From: Micrococcus flavus
Lineage (GTDB): Bacteria > Actinomycetota > Actinomycetes > Actinomycetales > Micrococcaceae
Length of the DNA: 64,000 nt
Assembly (NCBI RefSeq): GCF_014204815.1
Contig: NZ_JACHMC010000001.1
Location: 1,612,001 to 1,676,000, forward strand
Reading direction: 5' to 3'
Below, piece by piece: positions 18,980 through 29,438 of the stretch (position 1 is the first letter of the stretch; each line of letters starts with the position of its first letter). Below the pieces are notes generated by a model. That model ran no database searches. It was not told the DNA's origin and was given only the letters and a program-made list of their open reading frames with translations. Both the position numbers and the translations under genes were made by a program.

Positions 18980-19987
18980 TCAGGACTGCTCGGGCGCGGC
19001 CGGGGCGGGGGCTCCGCCCCCCTGCGGGGCGTCGCCCACGATGTCGATGCGCCAGCCGGTCAGGCGGGCGGCCAGGCGGGCGTTCTGCCCCTCCTTGCCG
19101 ATGGCGAGGGAGAGCTGGTGCTGGGGCACGGTCACGCGGGCGGAGTGCTGGGCCTCGTCCAGGATCTCCACCGACACGGTCCGGGCCGGGGACAGGGCGT
19201 GGGCGATCATCTCGGCCGGGTCGTCCGAGTGCTCCACGATGTCGATCTTCTCCCCGCCGAGCTCGGCCATCACGGCCCGCACGCGGGTGCCCATCTCGCC
19301 GATCGCCGCGCCCTTGGGGTTCACGCCGGCGCGGGTGGCCCGGACCGCCATCTTGGTGCGGTGTCCGGCCTCGCGGGCCAGGGCGGTGATCTCCACCACC
19401 CCCTCGGCGATCTCCGGGACCTCGAGGGCGAACAGGCGGCGCACGAGGTCCGGGTGCGAGCGGGAGAGCGTGACGGAAGGGCCCTTGGGGCCGCGGGTGG
19501 CCGAGATGATCACGGCGCGCAGGCGGCGGCCGTGACGGTACTCCTCGCCCGGGACCTGCTCGGGCGGCGGCAGCACCGCCTCGAGGGTGCCGAGGTCCAC
19601 CTGGACCATGTGCCGGTGGGTGCCCTGCTGGATCACGCCGGAGACGAGCTGGCCCTCGCGGTCCTTGAACTCGCCGAGCACCTTCGCGTCGTCCGCGTCC
19701 CGCAGGCGCTGGAAGATGACCTGCCGCGCCGTGGAGGCGGCGATGCGGCCGAAGCCGTTGGGGGTGTCGTCGAACTCGCCCACCCGCGTGCCGTCGTCGT
19801 CCACCTCGGGCGCCCACACCGTCACGTGGCCGGTGGCGCGGTCCAGCTCCACGCGGGCGCCGCGGATGGCGCCGGGGGTGCGCTGGTAGGCCATCAGCAG
19901 GGCCTGCTCGATGGCCGGCACGAGACGGTCCAGGGGGATGTCCCGCTCCGCGACCAGCATGCGCAGCGCGCTCATGTCGATGTCCAA
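18980..19987 (-). CDS. nusA: Transcription termination/antitermination factor NusA
   Basis: RNA polymerase-associated factor. 335 residues, the short actinobacterial form: N-terminal domain, S1 domain (about 125-200) and two KH domains (GEKIDIVEHSDDP region and the C-terminal LAIGKEGQNARLAARLTGW). The acidic C-terminal repeats of E. coli NusA are absent. The start is the TTG at 19987, giving the family N-terminus MDIDMSALR. It lies one base after the rimP stop, so translation is coupled. Confidence 0.95.
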   Translation of the reverse strand: MDIDMSALRMLVAERDIPLDRLVPAIEQALLMAYQRTPGAIRGARVELDRATGHVTVWAPEVDDDGTRVGEFDDTPNGFGRIAASTARQVIFQRLRDADDAKVLGEFKDREGQLVSGVIQQGTHRHMVQVDLGTLEAVLPPPEQVPGEEYRHGRRLRAVIISATRGPKGPSVTLSRSHPDLVRRLFALEVPEIAEGVVEITALAREAGHRTKMAVRATRAGVNPKGAAIGEMGTRVRAVMAELGGEKIDIVEHSDDPAEMIAHALSPARTVSVEILDEAQHSARVTVPQHQLSLAIGKEGQNARLAARLTGWRIDIVGDAPQGGGAPAPAAPEQS

Positions 19988-19988
19988 C

Positions 19989-20573
19989 TCAGGCCTCCGT
20001 GTGCTCTGCCGTGTCCGATGCCCCGGAGCCGTCGGCGTCCTGGGCGGTCGACCACTCTACCTGGACCCGTCCGGGGCCGAGCCGGTCGAAGGGCACGTGC
20101 TCGGCGGGCAGCACCTTGGGCCGCATCCCCTTCTTGGCGCCGGCCCGGACGGTCTGCAGCTCGACGCCCACCGGCTCCACGGCGAGCACGCGCGCGGTGA
20201 CGGGCAGCGCCCGGTCGACGCTCACCTCCACGAGGCGGCCCACGGCCCGGGCCCAGTGGCGCGGCTCGGTCAGCGGTCGGTCGACGCCGACCGTGCCCAC
20301 CTCCAGCACGTACTCCCCCGTGCCGACGCCGGGCACGTGCGCGCCCTGGGCGTCGAGGGCGGCGGAGACCAGTCCGGAGAGCTCGGCGACCTCGTCCAGG
20401 CTGAGCCCCTCCGTGCCCTCCGCGCGGTCCAGGAGGACCTCCACGGTGGGCGTGGCCGCGGCGCCCGCCACGCGCACGGACTCCACCACGACGCCCCGGT
20501 GCGCGAGGGCGTCCGCGATCAGGGCCTCCAGCTCGGCGGGGGCGGCGGGGGCGGTCTCCGGCGTGCGGTCCAT
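19989..20573 (-). CDS. rimP: Ribosome maturation factor RimP
   Basis: 30S assembly factor. 194 residues with the two RimP domains; TEGLSLDEVAELSGLVSAALDA and the strand EVGTVGVDRPLTEPRHWARAVG are the family signatures. The ATG is preceded by GGAGG. It is the first gene of the rimP-nusA-ylxR-infB-rbfA-truB operon, the standard translation block. About 30 residues at the C-terminus are acidic. Confidence 0.93.
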   Translation of the reverse strand: MDRTPETAPAAPAELEALIADALAHRGVVVESVRVAGAAATPTVEVLLDRAEGTEGLSLDEVAELSGLVSAALDAQGAHVPGVGTGEYVLEVGTVGVDRPLTEPRHWARAVGRLVEVSVDRALPVTARVLAVEPVGVELQTVRAGAKKGMRPKVLPAEHVPFDRLGPGRVQVEWSTAQDADGSGASDTAEHTEA

Positions 20574-20652
20574 GGATCCTCCAGGCGGGGTCGGGCGGGG
20601 CGGGGCGCCGCGGTCCGCGGCACGGCCACTGTACGCGGGCCGGCGCGGGGCG

Positions 20653-21450
20653 TCAGGCCGCCAGCGGGGCCAGCACGTCCCAGCCCAGGCGTACGATCAG
20701 CGCCGCGACCACCGTCAGGAACACGACGCGGATGAAGCCGGCGCCGCGGGCGATCGCCATGCGGGCGCCGACGTAGCCGCCGGTGAGGTTCGCGAGGCCG
20801 AGCAGGAGCCCCAGCCCGAGCACCGCGTGGCCGGCGGGGAGGAAGAAGGCCAGCGCCCCGAGGTTGGTGGCGAGGTTCACGATCTTGGCCTTCGCGGAGG
20901 CCTGCAGGAAGTCGTAGCCGAGCACCCCCACCAGGCCCAGGATGAGGAACGTGCCCGTGCCGGGGCCGAGGACGCCGTCGTAGAAGCCGACGACGGCGCC
21001 CACCGCCAGGGCCCGCACGGCATGGGCGGCACCGGTGTGGCGCAGCCCCTGGGTCAGACCCATCTGCGGCCGCAGGGCCGTGACCAGCAGGACCACCACG
21101 AGTGCCACGAGGATGACCGGGCGGATCACCGCGGCGGGGAGCACCGTGGCCACCACCGCGCCGCCCAGGCTGCACACCAGGGCGACGCCGGCCATGGGCA
21201 GCGCCGTGCGCAGGTCCGGGCGCACCCGGCGCGTGTACGTGGCCGCGGACACCGCCGTTCCGAAGACGGAGCCCATCTTGTTGGTGGCCAGCGCCTGGAC
21301 CGGGCTCAGCCCGGGCACCAGGAGCATCACCGGCAGCTGCAGCAGGCCGCCGCCGCCGACCACCGCGTCGATCCAGCCGGCCGCGAACCCCGCGACCAGC
21401 ACCAGCAGCACGAGGCCGAGGGTGAGCTCGACGGGCCCGAAGAGGTCCAT
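20653..21450 (-). CDS. TSUP-family (TauE/SafE) membrane permease
   Basis: 265 residues with about eight transmembrane helices. The N-terminal AGFAAGWIDAVVGGGGLLQLP and the mid-protein YDGVLGPGTGTFLI are the two duplicated TSUP signatures. Members export sulfite, sulfoacetate or other organic sulfur anions, but the substrate here is not shown. The start is 18 bases after the proS stop, so the two are probably cotranscribed; no functional link is evident. Confidence 0.85.
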   Translation of the reverse strand: MDLFGPVELTLGLVLLVLVAGFAAGWIDAVVGGGGLLQLPVMLLVPGLSPVQALATNKMGSVFGTAVSAATYTRRVRPDLRTALPMAGVALVCSLGGAVVATVLPAAVIRPVILVALVVVLLVTALRPQMGLTQGLRHTGAAHAVRALAVGAVVGFYDGVLGPGTGTFLILGLVGVLGYDFLQASAKAKIVNLATNLGALAFFLPAGHAVLGLGLLLGLANLTGGYVGARMAIARGAGFIRVVFLTVVAALIVRLGWDVLAPLAA

Positions 21451-21468
21451 GGCCGGCGGGCGTCCGGG

Positions 21469-23295
21469 TCAGCCCCGGGGGCGGACGACGGCCAAAACCT
21501 CGGCCGCGGCGGAGTCCACGCGGATCGGGCGGGCCTCCCCGGTGGCGCGGTCCTTGAGCTCGAGCTCCCCGTCGGCCAGGCCGCGGCCGACCACCACCGC
21601 CGTGGGCACGCCGATCAGCTCGAAGTCCTTGAACTTCACGCCGGGGCTGACCTTCGGGCGGTCGTCCACGAGCACCGTCAGGCCATGGGCCTCCAGCTCG
21701 GCGGCCAGCGCGAGCGCGGCCGCCACGCCGTCCTCGCCCTTGGTGGCCACCACCACGTGCACGTCCGCGGGCGCGACCGCGCGGGGCCAGACCAGGCCCT
21801 TCTCATCGTGGTAGCGCTCGGCGATCGCGGCCACGGCGCGGGTCACGCCGATGCCGTACGAGCCCATGGTCACCACGACCTGCTTGCCGTTGACGTCGAG
21901 GACCTTCAGGTCCAGGGCCTCGGCGTACTTGCGGCCCAGCTGGAAGATGTGGCCCATCTCCATGCCGCGGCGCGCGCGCAGCGGGCCCGAGCCGTCCGGC
22001 GCGGGGGCGCCTTCGCGCACCGCGGTGGCCTCCAGGACGCCGTCCCAGTGGAAGTCACGGCCGGCGACGAGGCCGAACACGTGCTGCTGGGGGGCGTTCG
22101 CGCCCGTGATCCACACGGTGCCGGGGGCGACGCGCGGGTCCACGAACAACGGCAGGCCGGATACCGAGCCCTCGGCCCCCAGCACGGGGGTGCCCTCCAC
22201 CGCGCCGGCGGCGCCCGGGCCGATGTAACCCCGGACGAGCGCAGGGTGCTTCGCGAGGTCCTCGGCGGTGGCGGCCTCGAGCGTGGGCTCGCCGATGACG
22301 CCGAGGGCCGGACCCACCGACGCCTCGAGGCGCTTGAGGTCCACCTCGCGGTCGCCGGGCACGGCGACGACGAACCGGCGGCGCTCGCCGCCGTCGACGA
22401 CCGCCGTCAGGACGACGCACTTGAGCGTGTCCGCGGCCTCCCACGCGCGGTCCTCGCGGGGCTGCAGGGAGTTCGCCACGTCCACGAGGGCGGCGATGGT
22501 CGTGGAGTCCGGGGTGTCGTTCACCTCAGCGGCCGGCAGGGCCGCCATCTGCTCCTCGGTGAGGGCCTCGGGGGCCACGGTGGTGACGGCCTCCACGTTG
22601 GCGCGGTAGCCGCCGTCGGACTCCACGAAGGTGTCCTCGCCGACCTCGGTGGGGTGGAGGAACTCCTCCGAGCGGGAGCCGCCCATGGCGCCGGAGGTCG
22701 CCCTCACCGGCACGACCTCGAGGCCGAGGCGCTCGAAGATGCGCAGGTAGGCGGCGCGGTGGGCCTCGTACGCGACGTCGAGGCCGGCGTCGTCCACGGT
22801 GAAGGAGTAGGAGTCCTTCATGACGAACTCCCGGCCGCGCAGCAGGCCGGCCCGCGGACGGGCCTCGTCCCGGTACTTCGTCTGGATCTGGTACAGGTAC
22901 GCGGGCAGGTCCTTGTAGGACGAGTAGAGGTCCTTCACGAGGAGGGTGAACATCTCCTCGTGCGTGGGCGCCAGGAGGTAGTCGTTCTCCTTGCGGTCCT
23001 GCAGGCGGAACAGCCCGTCCCCGTACTCGTCCCAGCGGCCGGTGGCCTCGTAGGGCTCGCGGGGCAGCAGCGCCGGGAAGTGGACCTCCTGGCCGCCGAT
23101 CGCGTCCATCTCCTCGCGGATGACGGCCTCCACCTTCGCGAGCACCTTCAGGCCCAGCGGCAGCCAGGTGTAGATGCCGGGGGCGGCTCGGCGGATGTAG
23201 CCCGCGCGCACCAGCAGCCGGTGGCTGGCCACCTCGGCGTCGGCCGGGTCGTCCCGCAGGGTCCGCAGGAACAGGGTGGACATGCGCAGGGGCAT
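21469..23295 (-). CDS. proS: Prolyl-tRNA synthetase
   Basis: Class II aminoacyl-tRNA synthetase charging tRNA-Pro. 608 residues of the bacterial type, with the insertion (editing) domain between motifs 2 and 3 (about 230-400) and a C-terminal anticodon-binding domain ([11 protein letters not shown] onward). Motif 2 (FVMKDSYSF) and motif 3 ([16 protein letters not shown]) are intact. The start at 23295 has AAGGAGG at good spacing, so the extra MPLR before the family [10 protein letters not shown] is probably translated. Confidence 0.96.
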   Translation of the reverse strand: MPLRMSTLFLRTLRDDPADAEVASHRLLVRAGYIRRAAPGIYTWLPLGLKVLAKVEAVIREEMDAIGGQEVHFPALLPREPYEATGRWDEYGDGLFRLQDRKENDYLLAPTHEEMFTLLVKDLYSSYKDLPAYLYQIQTKYRDEARPRAGLLRGREFVMKDSYSFTVDDAGLDVAYEAHRAAYLRIFERLGLEVVPVRATSGAMGGSRSEEFLHPTEVGEDTFVESDGGYRANVEAVTTVAPEALTEEQMAALPAAEVNDTPDSTTIAALVDVANSLQPREDRAWEAADTLKCVVLTAVVDGGERRRFVVAVPGDREVDLKRLEASVGPALGVIGEPTLEAATAEDLAKHPALVRGYIGPGAAGAVEGTPVLGAEGSVSGLPLFVDPRVAPGTVWITGANAPQQHVFGLVAGRDFHWDGVLEATAVREGAPAPDGSGPLRARRGMEMGHIFQLGRKYAEALDLKVLDVNGKQVVVTMGSYGIGVTRAVAAIAERYHDEKGLVWPRAVAPADVHVVVATKGEDGVAAALALAAELEAHGLTVLVDDRPKVSPGVKFKDFELIGVPTAVVVGRGLADGELELKDRATGEARPIRVDSAAAEVLAVVRPRG

Positions 23296-23374
23296 GGGTG
23301 GGCCTCCTTCGGGCGCCGGGTGGGGTGCGCGGCGGACGTGCGGCCGCGCCGTGGTGGCCCGATCCTATCGGCCG

Positions 23375-24322
23375 TCAGTACAGGACGGTGGCGAAGGTGC
23401 CCCGCTGCTCGAACCCCACCCGCGCGTACGTGCGCAGCGCCGGGGTGTTGAACGCGTTCACGTACAGGCTCACCCGGGGCGCACGGCGGGCGATCAGCCG
23501 GACGGCCTCGGCCATGGCGGGCACGGCCAGGCCGCGGCCGCGGTGCCCCGGGTGGAGCCACACGCCCTGGATCTGGGCGCAGCGGGAGGACAGCAGGCCG
23601 ATGTCCGCCTTGAACAGCACCCCCGAGGTGGGGTCCCCGTCCACGGGGCGGCCCGGGGCGTGCATCACCCGGCCGTCGGCCACCAGGCGCCGGACCCGGT
23701 CCCGGTACTGGGCCGCTCCCGTGAGGAACGGGGAGAAGCCGAGCTCCTCCTCGAACATCGCGGCGCTGGCCGGCACGACCGCGTCCAGGTCCTCCGGGGT
23801 CGCGGGGACGACGCCGACACGCGGGGCCGCCTCGTCCCGGAGAGGCGCACCCCGCTCCCCCCGCACGAGCAGGGGCTGGTCCTCCCGGACGGCGCGCGGG
23901 CGGTGGCCGGCGGCGCGCAGCGCCGCACCGATCGGCAGGACCACCGATGCCGGACCGTACACGGAGGCGAACCGGCGGCGCAGGGCGGCGACGGCGGCCG
24001 CGAGGGCCGGGGCGTCGTCGTCGTCCCCGGCCACGGGGACCACGGTGGAGCCCACCCACACGGCGGAGCGCAGCTCACCGGGCCGGGCCGGGTCCTCCGC
24101 GCCGAGGAACAGGGTGCCGTCCGCGCCGCCGCGGGGACCGGCCAGGCGGCCGGCCTCGAGGAGGGACTCGACGTAGACGTTGGACACCGGGTCCCGCGCC
24201 GCGAGGGCGGCGAGCGCCGCGGTGTCCGCGTCCGTCAGCGGGCGGACGCGGCCGTCCGAGACGGCGCGGACGTCCCGGTCAGTGGACGGAGACCGTCGGG
24301 GCACCGGCGGCAGGCGCCTCAC
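23375..24322 (-). CDS. GNAT acetyltransferase with a DUF4081-type N-terminal half
   Basis: About 315 residues. The C-terminal GNAT domain holds the acetyl-CoA loop [14 protein letters not shown] and the [17 protein letters not shown] segment. The N-terminal half ([15 protein letters not shown]) matches the DUF4081 part of two-lobed actinobacterial acetyltransferases. The substrate is unknown. The first start codon (GTG 24322) lies 44 bases inside the end of ispG; a GTG at 24304 is also possible. The gene sits between ispG and proS on the same strand. Confidence 0.82.
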   Translation of the reverse strand: MRRLPPVPRRSPSTDRDVRAVSDGRVRPLTDADTAALAALAARDPVSNVYVESLLEAGRLAGPRGGADGTLFLGAEDPARPGELRSAVWVGSTVVPVAGDDDDAPALAAAVAALRRRFASVYGPASVVLPIGAALRAAGHRPRAVREDQPLLVRGERGAPLRDEAAPRVGVVPATPEDLDAVVPASAAMFEEELGFSPFLTGAAQYRDRVRRLVADGRVMHAPGRPVDGDPTSGVLFKADIGLLSSRCAQIQGVWLHPGHRGRGLAVPAMAEAVRLIARRAPRVSLYVNAFNTPALRTYARVGFEQRGTFATVLY

Positions 24323-25448
24323 CGCCGTCCTCCTGGTGGCCCATCTCGGCCGCGATGCGGCGGGCCTCCTCGACGAGGGTGTCCACGATCTGGTCTTCGG
24401 GCACGGTGCGGATGACCTCGCCCTTGACGAAGATCTGCCCCTTGCCGTTGCCGGAGGCCACGCCGAGGTCCGCCTCGCGGGCCTCGCCCGGGCCGTTCAC
24501 CACGCAGCCCATGACGGCCACGCGCAGCGGGACGGTGACGTCCTTGAGGCCCTCCGTGACCTCCTCCGCCAGGGTGTAGACGTCCACCTGGGCGCGGCCG
24601 CACGACGGGCAGGACACGATCTCCAGCTTGCGCTCCCGCAGGTTCAGCGACTGCAGGATCTGCAGGCCGACCTTGATCTCCTCGACCGGCGGGGCGGAGA
24701 GGGACACGCGGATGGTGTCCCCGATGCCCTTGCCGAGCAGGTAGCCGAACGCGGTGGCGGACTTGATGGTGCCCTGGAACGCGGGGCCGGCCTCGGTCAC
24801 GCCGAGGTGCAGCGGCCAGTCGCCCTGCTCCGCCAGCAGCTCGTAGGCGCGGGCCATGATCACCGGGTCGTTGTGCTTCACCGAGATCTTGAAGTCCTGG
24901 AAGCCGTGCTCCTCGAACAGCGACGCCTCCCACACGGCCGACTCCACGAGGGCCTCCGGCGTGGCCTTGCCGTGCTTCTGCAGCAGGCGCGGGTCCAGGG
25001 ACCCGGCGTTGACCCCGATGCGCAGCGACGTGCCGTGCTCGGTGGCCGCCTGCGCGATCTCCTTGACCTTGTCGTCGAACTTCTTGATGTTGCCCGGGTT
25101 CACGCGCACCGCGCCGCAGCCGGCCTCGATCGCGGCGAACACGTACTTCGGCTGGAAGTGGATGTCCGCGATCACGGGGATGGTGGACTGCTGCGCGATG
25201 ATCTTCAGCGCGTCCGCGTCCTTGTCCGTGGGGCAGGCCACGCGGACGATGTCGCAGCCGGCGGCGGTGAGCTCGGCGATCTGCTGGAGGGTGGCGCCGA
25301 TGTCGTGCGTCTTGGTGGTGGTCATGGACTGCACCGAGACCTGGTGCTGCGAGCCCACGCCCACGCGCCCCACCTGGATCTGCCGGGTGGGCCGGCGGGG
25401 GGCCAGCACGGGCGGCGGGGCGGACGGCATTCCAAGGCTCACAGGCAC
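24279..25448 (-). CDS. ispG: (E)-4-hydroxy-3-methylbut-2-enyl-diphosphate synthase
   Basis: Iron-sulfur enzyme of the penultimate step of the MEP isoprenoid pathway. 389 residues. The TIM-barrel half opens with [14 protein letters not shown], and the C-terminal [4Fe-4S] domain has SCPSCGR and [10 protein letters not shown] with the three ligand Cys. The length is typical of the two-domain form. dxr, an earlier step of the same pathway, lies 2.6 kb upstream in the same direction. Confidence 0.96.
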   Translation of the reverse strand: MPVSLGMPSAPPPVLAPRRPTRQIQVGRVGVGSQHQVSVQSMTTTKTHDIGATLQQIAELTAAGCDIVRVACPTDKDADALKIIAQQSTIPVIADIHFQPKYVFAAIEAGCGAVRVNPGNIKKFDDKVKEIAQAATEHGTSLRIGVNAGSLDPRLLQKHGKATPEALVESAVWEASLFEEHGFQDFKISVKHNDPVIMARAYELLAEQGDWPLHLGVTEAGPAFQGTIKSATAFGYLLGKGIGDTIRVSLSAPPVEEIKVGLQILQSLNLRERKLEIVSCPSCGRAQVDVYTLAEEVTEGLKDVTVPLRVAVMGCVVNGPGEAREADLGVASGNGKGQIFVKGEVIRTVPEDQIVDTLVEEARRIAAEMGHQEDGGEAPAAGAPTVSVH

Positions 25449-25513
25449 GGGGTGCTCCTCACGAGGGGGTCGAGGCTTCCGGCGCGGCCGCCGGACGTCC
25501 CGCCCAGTCTAGG

Positions 25514-25550
25514 CGCCGGGGGCCACACCCCCACAGGCGGGCCCCCGGCG
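25514..25550 (-). terminator. Hairpin terminator after the lipoprotein gene
   Basis: Perfect 11-bp arms CGCCGGGGGCC/GGCCCCCGGCG with a 15-base loop, seven bases beyond the lipoprotein stop. Confidence 0.65.
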
Positions 25551-25556
25551 TCGGTC

Positions 25557-26573
25557 TCACTGGTAGGACACGAACCAGGGCTTGGGCTCGACCTCGAAGG
25601 TCTCCTGGGGGGTGAACGTGGGGGTGTCCTCGTCGATGAAGTTCTTCCAGCCCATGGAGAAGTGCTCCGGCAGCTCCTTGAGGAGCCACTCCCAGGTGTT
25701 GAACTTCATTTCGGGATGGCCGTGGCCGTCCGCGTGCAGGACGAACGCGAGCCCCTCGCGGTCCACGATCTGCTCGCGCTGCTCGATCATGGTCAGCCGG
25801 AACTGGTGGAGCATGAACACCTTCTCCGGGAGCGACTCGCGGGCCACGAGGTCCGCCAGCCACGCGCTCGTGGCGTTGACCTCGGCGGCGGTGACCTGGC
25901 CGATGTCCCGCATGTGCTTCTGGCCCGGTCGCAGACGCCACTCCGGGTCCAGGGCGAGGCCCACATGGGGCTGGACGAGCAGGTCCTCGATGCGCTTGGC
26001 CTGGGTGAGGAAGTCCTCGAACCCGGTCTGCAGGTCCAGCACCACGTGGACGCCGGCTTCGCCCGCCCCGGTGACCCACTCCTCCAGCCGCTCCCTGTCC
26101 ACCGGCCGCGAGTACGCCCCCTGCGGGCCGGGGTCGGCGGTGGCCATGGTGGTGATCATCTCGAACGCCGGCTGCACCGGCTCCTCAGAGAAGGGCTGGT
26201 AGGAGGCCGCGAGGTCCTTGGCCCGCTCGATGCTCGCCTGCAGGTCCTGCTCGCCGAGCACGCCCAGCTGGGGCACCCCGGGAGTGCCGTAGAGGGCCAC
26301 CAGTCGCCGTGCGGGGAACATCTGGCGGCCACCGCCGGGCAGCTCGGCCTGCGCGGGGGTGGGGGTCGCCGTGGCCGTCGGCAGCGGGGAGGTGGACGTG
26401 GTGGAGCCCACCGACGTGGAGGGAGCGGAGCCGTCCGACGGGCCCGCCTTCACCGCGGACTCCTCCTGCGCGCCGCAGCCCACGAGCGCGGCGGTCAGGC
26501 CGCCCAGGCCCAGCAGGGCCGATCGGCGGGAGAGGGCAGGGACCCGTGGACGCAGGGAAGGCGATGATGACAT
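25557..26573 (-). CDS. Secreted lipoprotein of unknown function
   Basis: 338 residues. The signal peptide has SRRSALLG, Tat-like, and a lipobox LVGC with Cys33 as the lipidated residue. A Ser/Thr/Pro-rich spacer to about residue 75 would hold the domain away from the membrane. The globular part contains VHVVLDLQTG, GLALDPEWRL and FVLHADGHGHPEMKFNTWEW, suggesting an alternating beta/alpha (TIM-barrel-like) fold. The acidic and His residues at strand ends hint at an enzyme, but none is identified. It is transcribed separately from rseP and preceded by a TAGGTT box. Confidence 0.82.
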   Translation of the reverse strand: MSSSPSLRPRVPALSRRSALLGLGGLTAALVGCGAQEESAVKAGPSDGSAPSTSVGSTTSTSPLPTATATPTPAQAELPGGGRQMFPARRLVALYGTPGVPQLGVLGEQDLQASIERAKDLAASYQPFSEEPVQPAFEMITTMATADPGPQGAYSRPVDRERLEEWVTGAGEAGVHVVLDLQTGFEDFLTQAKRIEDLLVQPHVGLALDPEWRLRPGQKHMRDIGQVTAAEVNATSAWLADLVARESLPEKVFMLHQFRLTMIEQREQIVDREGLAFVLHADGHGHPEMKFNTWEWLLKELPEHFSMGWKNFIDEDTPTFTPQETFEVEPKPWFVSYQ

Positions 26574-26579
26574 GAGCCA

Positions 26580-26585
26580 AACCTA
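26580..26585 (-). promoter_or_regulatory. -10 box of the lipoprotein gene, leaderless start
   Basis: TAGGTT on the minus strand, six bases before the ATG at 26573. Confidence 0.45.
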
Positions 26586-26666
26586 TGGCACGCAGGTCAC
26601 GACTCGGTCACGGTCCGTCATCGGGCGGGCCGCCGGGGCCCGTCGCCCCGTCGCCCCGCCGCGCAC

Positions 26667-28037
26667 TCAGAACAGGCGCACCGGCTCCACCACGTCCGCC
26701 ACGATCAGCAGCACTCCCATGCCCAGCATGAGCGCACCCACTGCGTACGTCAGCGGCAGCATCACGGCCAGGTCGAACGGCCCCGGATCCGGACGACCCC
26801 GCAGGCGCGCCCACCACCGGCGCAGCCCCTCGTAGAGGGCTCCGGCCACGTGGCCGCCGTCCAGCGGGAGCAGCGGTATGAGGTTGAACACCATGAGCGC
26901 CACGTTGACCCCCGCCACCAGCGAGAGCATCAGGGCCGCCTTGTCCGCGAGCGCCACGGAGTCCAGGGCGGCGGCCTCCCCGGCGATCCGGCCGACGCCC
27001 ACTACGGACATTGGCCCGTTCGGGTCCCGCTCAGCGGGGGTCACCACGGCGACGGCGGTGTCCCACAGCCGCTGCGGCAGGACCAGGATCACGTCCGCCA
27101 CGGCGGCGATCTGCCGGCCCACGGTGGGGACGGCCTCCCACGCCGGCAGTCGCACCGTCTCCTGCTGCGAGCCGAGGCCGATGAACCCGACCGGCTCCGT
27201 GCGGACCCCGCCGTCCGCGGCGCGCTCGGGGACGCCCAGGGCGTCCGTCACGGGGCGCTCCGTGAGGCGCGGGGTGAGGGTCGACTCGATGCGCTCCCCC
27301 TCCCGCTCCCACGCGATCGGGGTCGGCTGCCCCGCCCGCTCGCGGATCGCGGCGGAGAGCTGGTCCCACGTCCGGATCTCCTGCCCGGCGAAGGACACCA
27401 CGGTGTCCCCCGGACGCAGACCCGCCTCGTAGGCGGGGGCCACCGGGTCGTCCTCCCGGCAGGCGCCCGGATCCTCCCCGGCGGCCTCACGGGCCTGTCG
27501 GTCCGGGGCGGAGACCACGCACCGGTACACCTCGGCCGCCGTCGTGGAGGGCTGGGAGACGCCGAACGCGCTCACCAGGACGCCGGTGAGGGCGAGGGCG
27601 ATCAGCAGGTTCATGAACGGGCCGCCCAGCATGATCACCACCCGCTGCCACACCGGCAGCTGGATGAACTGCCGGCCCTCGTCGGCGGCCGTCAGCTCGG
27701 CGGCCGCCTGGGCCCGGGCGTCGTCGGCCATGCGTCCGGCCCGGGCGAGCACGCCGGTGGACCCGGTGCGCGCCACCGTCCCGCCCTTCGGGGGCGGGAG
27801 CATGCCCACCATGGCGACGTAGCCGCCCAGCGGGACCGCCTTGACCCCGTACTCGGTCTCCCCGCGCCGCCACGAGGCCACCGTGGGGCCGAACCCCACC
27901 ATGTACTGCGTCACGCGCACCCCGAAGGCCTTGGCGGGGACCAGGTGCCCCACCTCGTGGAGGGCGATGGACAGGGCGAGACCGAGGGCGACGACGAGCA
28001 CGCCGGCCACGGACCAGAGGGCGTCCACGGGGCTCAC
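26667..28037 (-). CDS. rseP: Site-2 protease, M50 family (RseP/RIP type)
   Basis: Intramembrane zinc protease that typically releases anti-sigma factors. 456 residues. The zinc motif HEVGH is at 27-31 in the first membrane helix. A PDZ domain lies at about 190-280 ([17 protein letters not shown]), and the second active-site motif [12 protein letters not shown] is near the C-terminus. Long insertions relative to E. coli RseP fit the actinobacterial form. The GTG at 28037 overlaps the dxr stop as GTGA. The dxr-rseP-(ispG) order is common in actinobacteria; here a lipoprotein gene is inserted before ispG. Confidence 0.92.
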   Translation of the reverse strand: MSPVDALWSVAGVLVVALGLALSIALHEVGHLVPAKAFGVRVTQYMVGFGPTVASWRRGETEYGVKAVPLGGYVAMVGMLPPPKGGTVARTGSTGVLARAGRMADDARAQAAAELTAADEGRQFIQLPVWQRVVIMLGGPFMNLLIALALTGVLVSAFGVSQPSTTAAEVYRCVVSAPDRQAREAAGEDPGACREDDPVAPAYEAGLRPGDTVVSFAGQEIRTWDQLSAAIRERAGQPTPIAWEREGERIESTLTPRLTERPVTDALGVPERAADGGVRTEPVGFIGLGSQQETVRLPAWEAVPTVGRQIAAVADVILVLPQRLWDTAVAVVTPAERDPNGPMSVVGVGRIAGEAAALDSVALADKAALMLSLVAGVNVALMVFNLIPLLPLDGGHVAGALYEGLRRWWARLRGRPDPGPFDLAVMLPLTYAVGALMLGMGVLLIVADVVEPVRLF

Positions 28038-29302
28038 CAGCGGGCACGCGCGGCGCGGCGGGCCCAGTCCTCGGCGGCCAGCACGGCCTCCACCGTGAGG
28101 TCGTCCGGGTCCTGGCCGGCCGCGGCGAGGACGTCCTCGGGCCGGTACTCCCCCAGGACCGCGCGCACGGTCCCGAGGATCCGGTCGAAGCGGATCGCGC
28201 CGTCGTGGAAGGCGTCCACGGCCTCCTCGTTGGCGGCGTTGAACACGGCCATGTGCGTGGCCGAGGCGCCGGCGGCCTCCTTGGCCAGCGCGACGGCGGG
28301 GAACGCCTCCTCGTCGAGGGGCTCGAAGGTCCAGGTGGCCGCCTGCGTCCAGTCGCAGCCGGGGGCGGCGTCGGGCACACGCTCGGGCCAGCCGAGGCCG
28401 AGCGCGATCGGCAGGCGCATGTCCGGCGGGGAGGCCTGCGCGAGGGTGGAGCCGTCCGTGAACTCCACCATGGAGTGGACGACGGACTGGGGGTGGACCA
28501 CCACGTCGATCCGCTCGAGCGGGACGTCGAAGAGCAGGTGCGCCTCCACCACCTCGAGGGCCTTGTTCACGAGGGACGCCGAGTTGGTGGTCACCACCCG
28601 GCCCATGTCCCATGTGGGGTGGGCGAGGGCCTCGGCGGGGGTGACCTCGCGCAGCCGCGCGGGCGAGCACCCGCGGAACGGTCCGCCGGAGGCGGTGAGC
28701 ACGAGGCGGCGGACCTCCTCCGCGGTGCCGCCGCGCAGGGCCTGGGCGAGCGCGGAGTGCTCCGAGTCCACGGGCACCAGCTGTCCGGGGGCCGCGGCGG
28801 CCTTCACGAGGGCGCCGCCCACGATGAGGGACTCCTTGTTGGCCAGGGCGAGCCGGTGGCCGGCGGCGAGCGCGGCGAGGGTGGGGCGCAGGCCGATCGA
28901 GCCGGTGATGCCGTTGAGCACGGTGTCCGCGCCGGACCACGCGGCGATCTCCGTGGCCGCCTCGGGGCCGGTGAACACGTGCGGGCGGGGGTCCGGCCGG
29001 TCCAGACGTGCGGCGGCGTCGGCCAGGGCGGTGCGCAGCTGCTCCGGCGTGGCCGCGGCCGAGCCGACCGCCTCGACGCCGAACCGCACCGCCTGCTCCG
29101 CGAGCAGGGCGGTGTTCGTGCCGCCGGCCAGGGCCACGGCGCGGAACCGCTCCGGGGACCGGGCGATGACGTCCAGGCCCTGGGTGCCGATCGAGCCGGT
29201 CGAGCCGATCAGGGCGACGCGGCGGGGCGTCCGATCCGGGTCGGCGTCGGGCGCGGCGGCGTGGCGGGGATGCGTGAAGTCGGTGAGGGATCCGTGGGTC
29301 AC
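28034..29302 (-). CDS. dxr: 1-deoxy-D-xylulose-5-phosphate reductoisomerase
   Basis: First committed enzyme of the MEP isoprenoid pathway. 422 residues. The NADPH motif [13 protein letters not shown] is near residue 33, the metal and substrate site includes VDSEHSAL and TASGGPFRG, and NEEAVDAF lies in the C-terminal part. The GTG at 29302 is chosen because a CATGAT box stands six bases upstream; the frame stays open further but the extra residues are low-complexity. Confidence 0.95.
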   Translation of the reverse strand: MTHGSLTDFTHPRHAAAPDADPDRTPRRVALIGSTGSIGTQGLDVIARSPERFRAVALAGGTNTALLAEQAVRFGVEAVGSAAATPEQLRTALADAAARLDRPDPRPHVFTGPEAATEIAAWSGADTVLNGITGSIGLRPTLAALAAGHRLALANKESLIVGGALVKAAAAPGQLVPVDSEHSALAQALRGGTAEEVRRLVLTASGGPFRGCSPARLREVTPAEALAHPTWDMGRVVTTNSASLVNKALEVVEAHLLFDVPLERIDVVVHPQSVVHSMVEFTDGSTLAQASPPDMRLPIALGLGWPERVPDAAPGCDWTQAATWTFEPLDEEAFPAVALAKEAAGASATHMAVFNAANEEAVDAFHDGAIRFDRILGTVRAVLGEYRPEDVLAAAGQDPDDLTVEAVLAAEDWARRAARARW

Positions 29303-29308
29303 CGGGCC

Positions 29309-29314
29309 ATCATG
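29309..29314 (-). promoter_or_regulatory. -10 box of dxr, leaderless start
   Basis: CATGAT on the minus strand, six bases before the GTG at 29302. Confidence 0.4.
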
Positions 29315-29363
29315 CCAGCGCGCCCTGGACGCCCGCCGGGGGGCACGGCGGCGGGGACGGCGA

Positions 29364-29405
29364 GGGCCCGCCGGTCCCGCCGGTGGGGGCGGGACGGGCG
29401 GGCCC
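29364..29405 (-). terminator. Hairpin terminator downstream of the symporter operon
   Basis: About 18-bp arms (GGGCCCGCC... and ...GGCGGGCCC) with one mismatch, starting 34 bases after the symporter stop. Confidence 0.6.
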
Positions 29406-29438
29406 GTCGTCGGGCGTCCGGTCACGGACGCGCCGGGA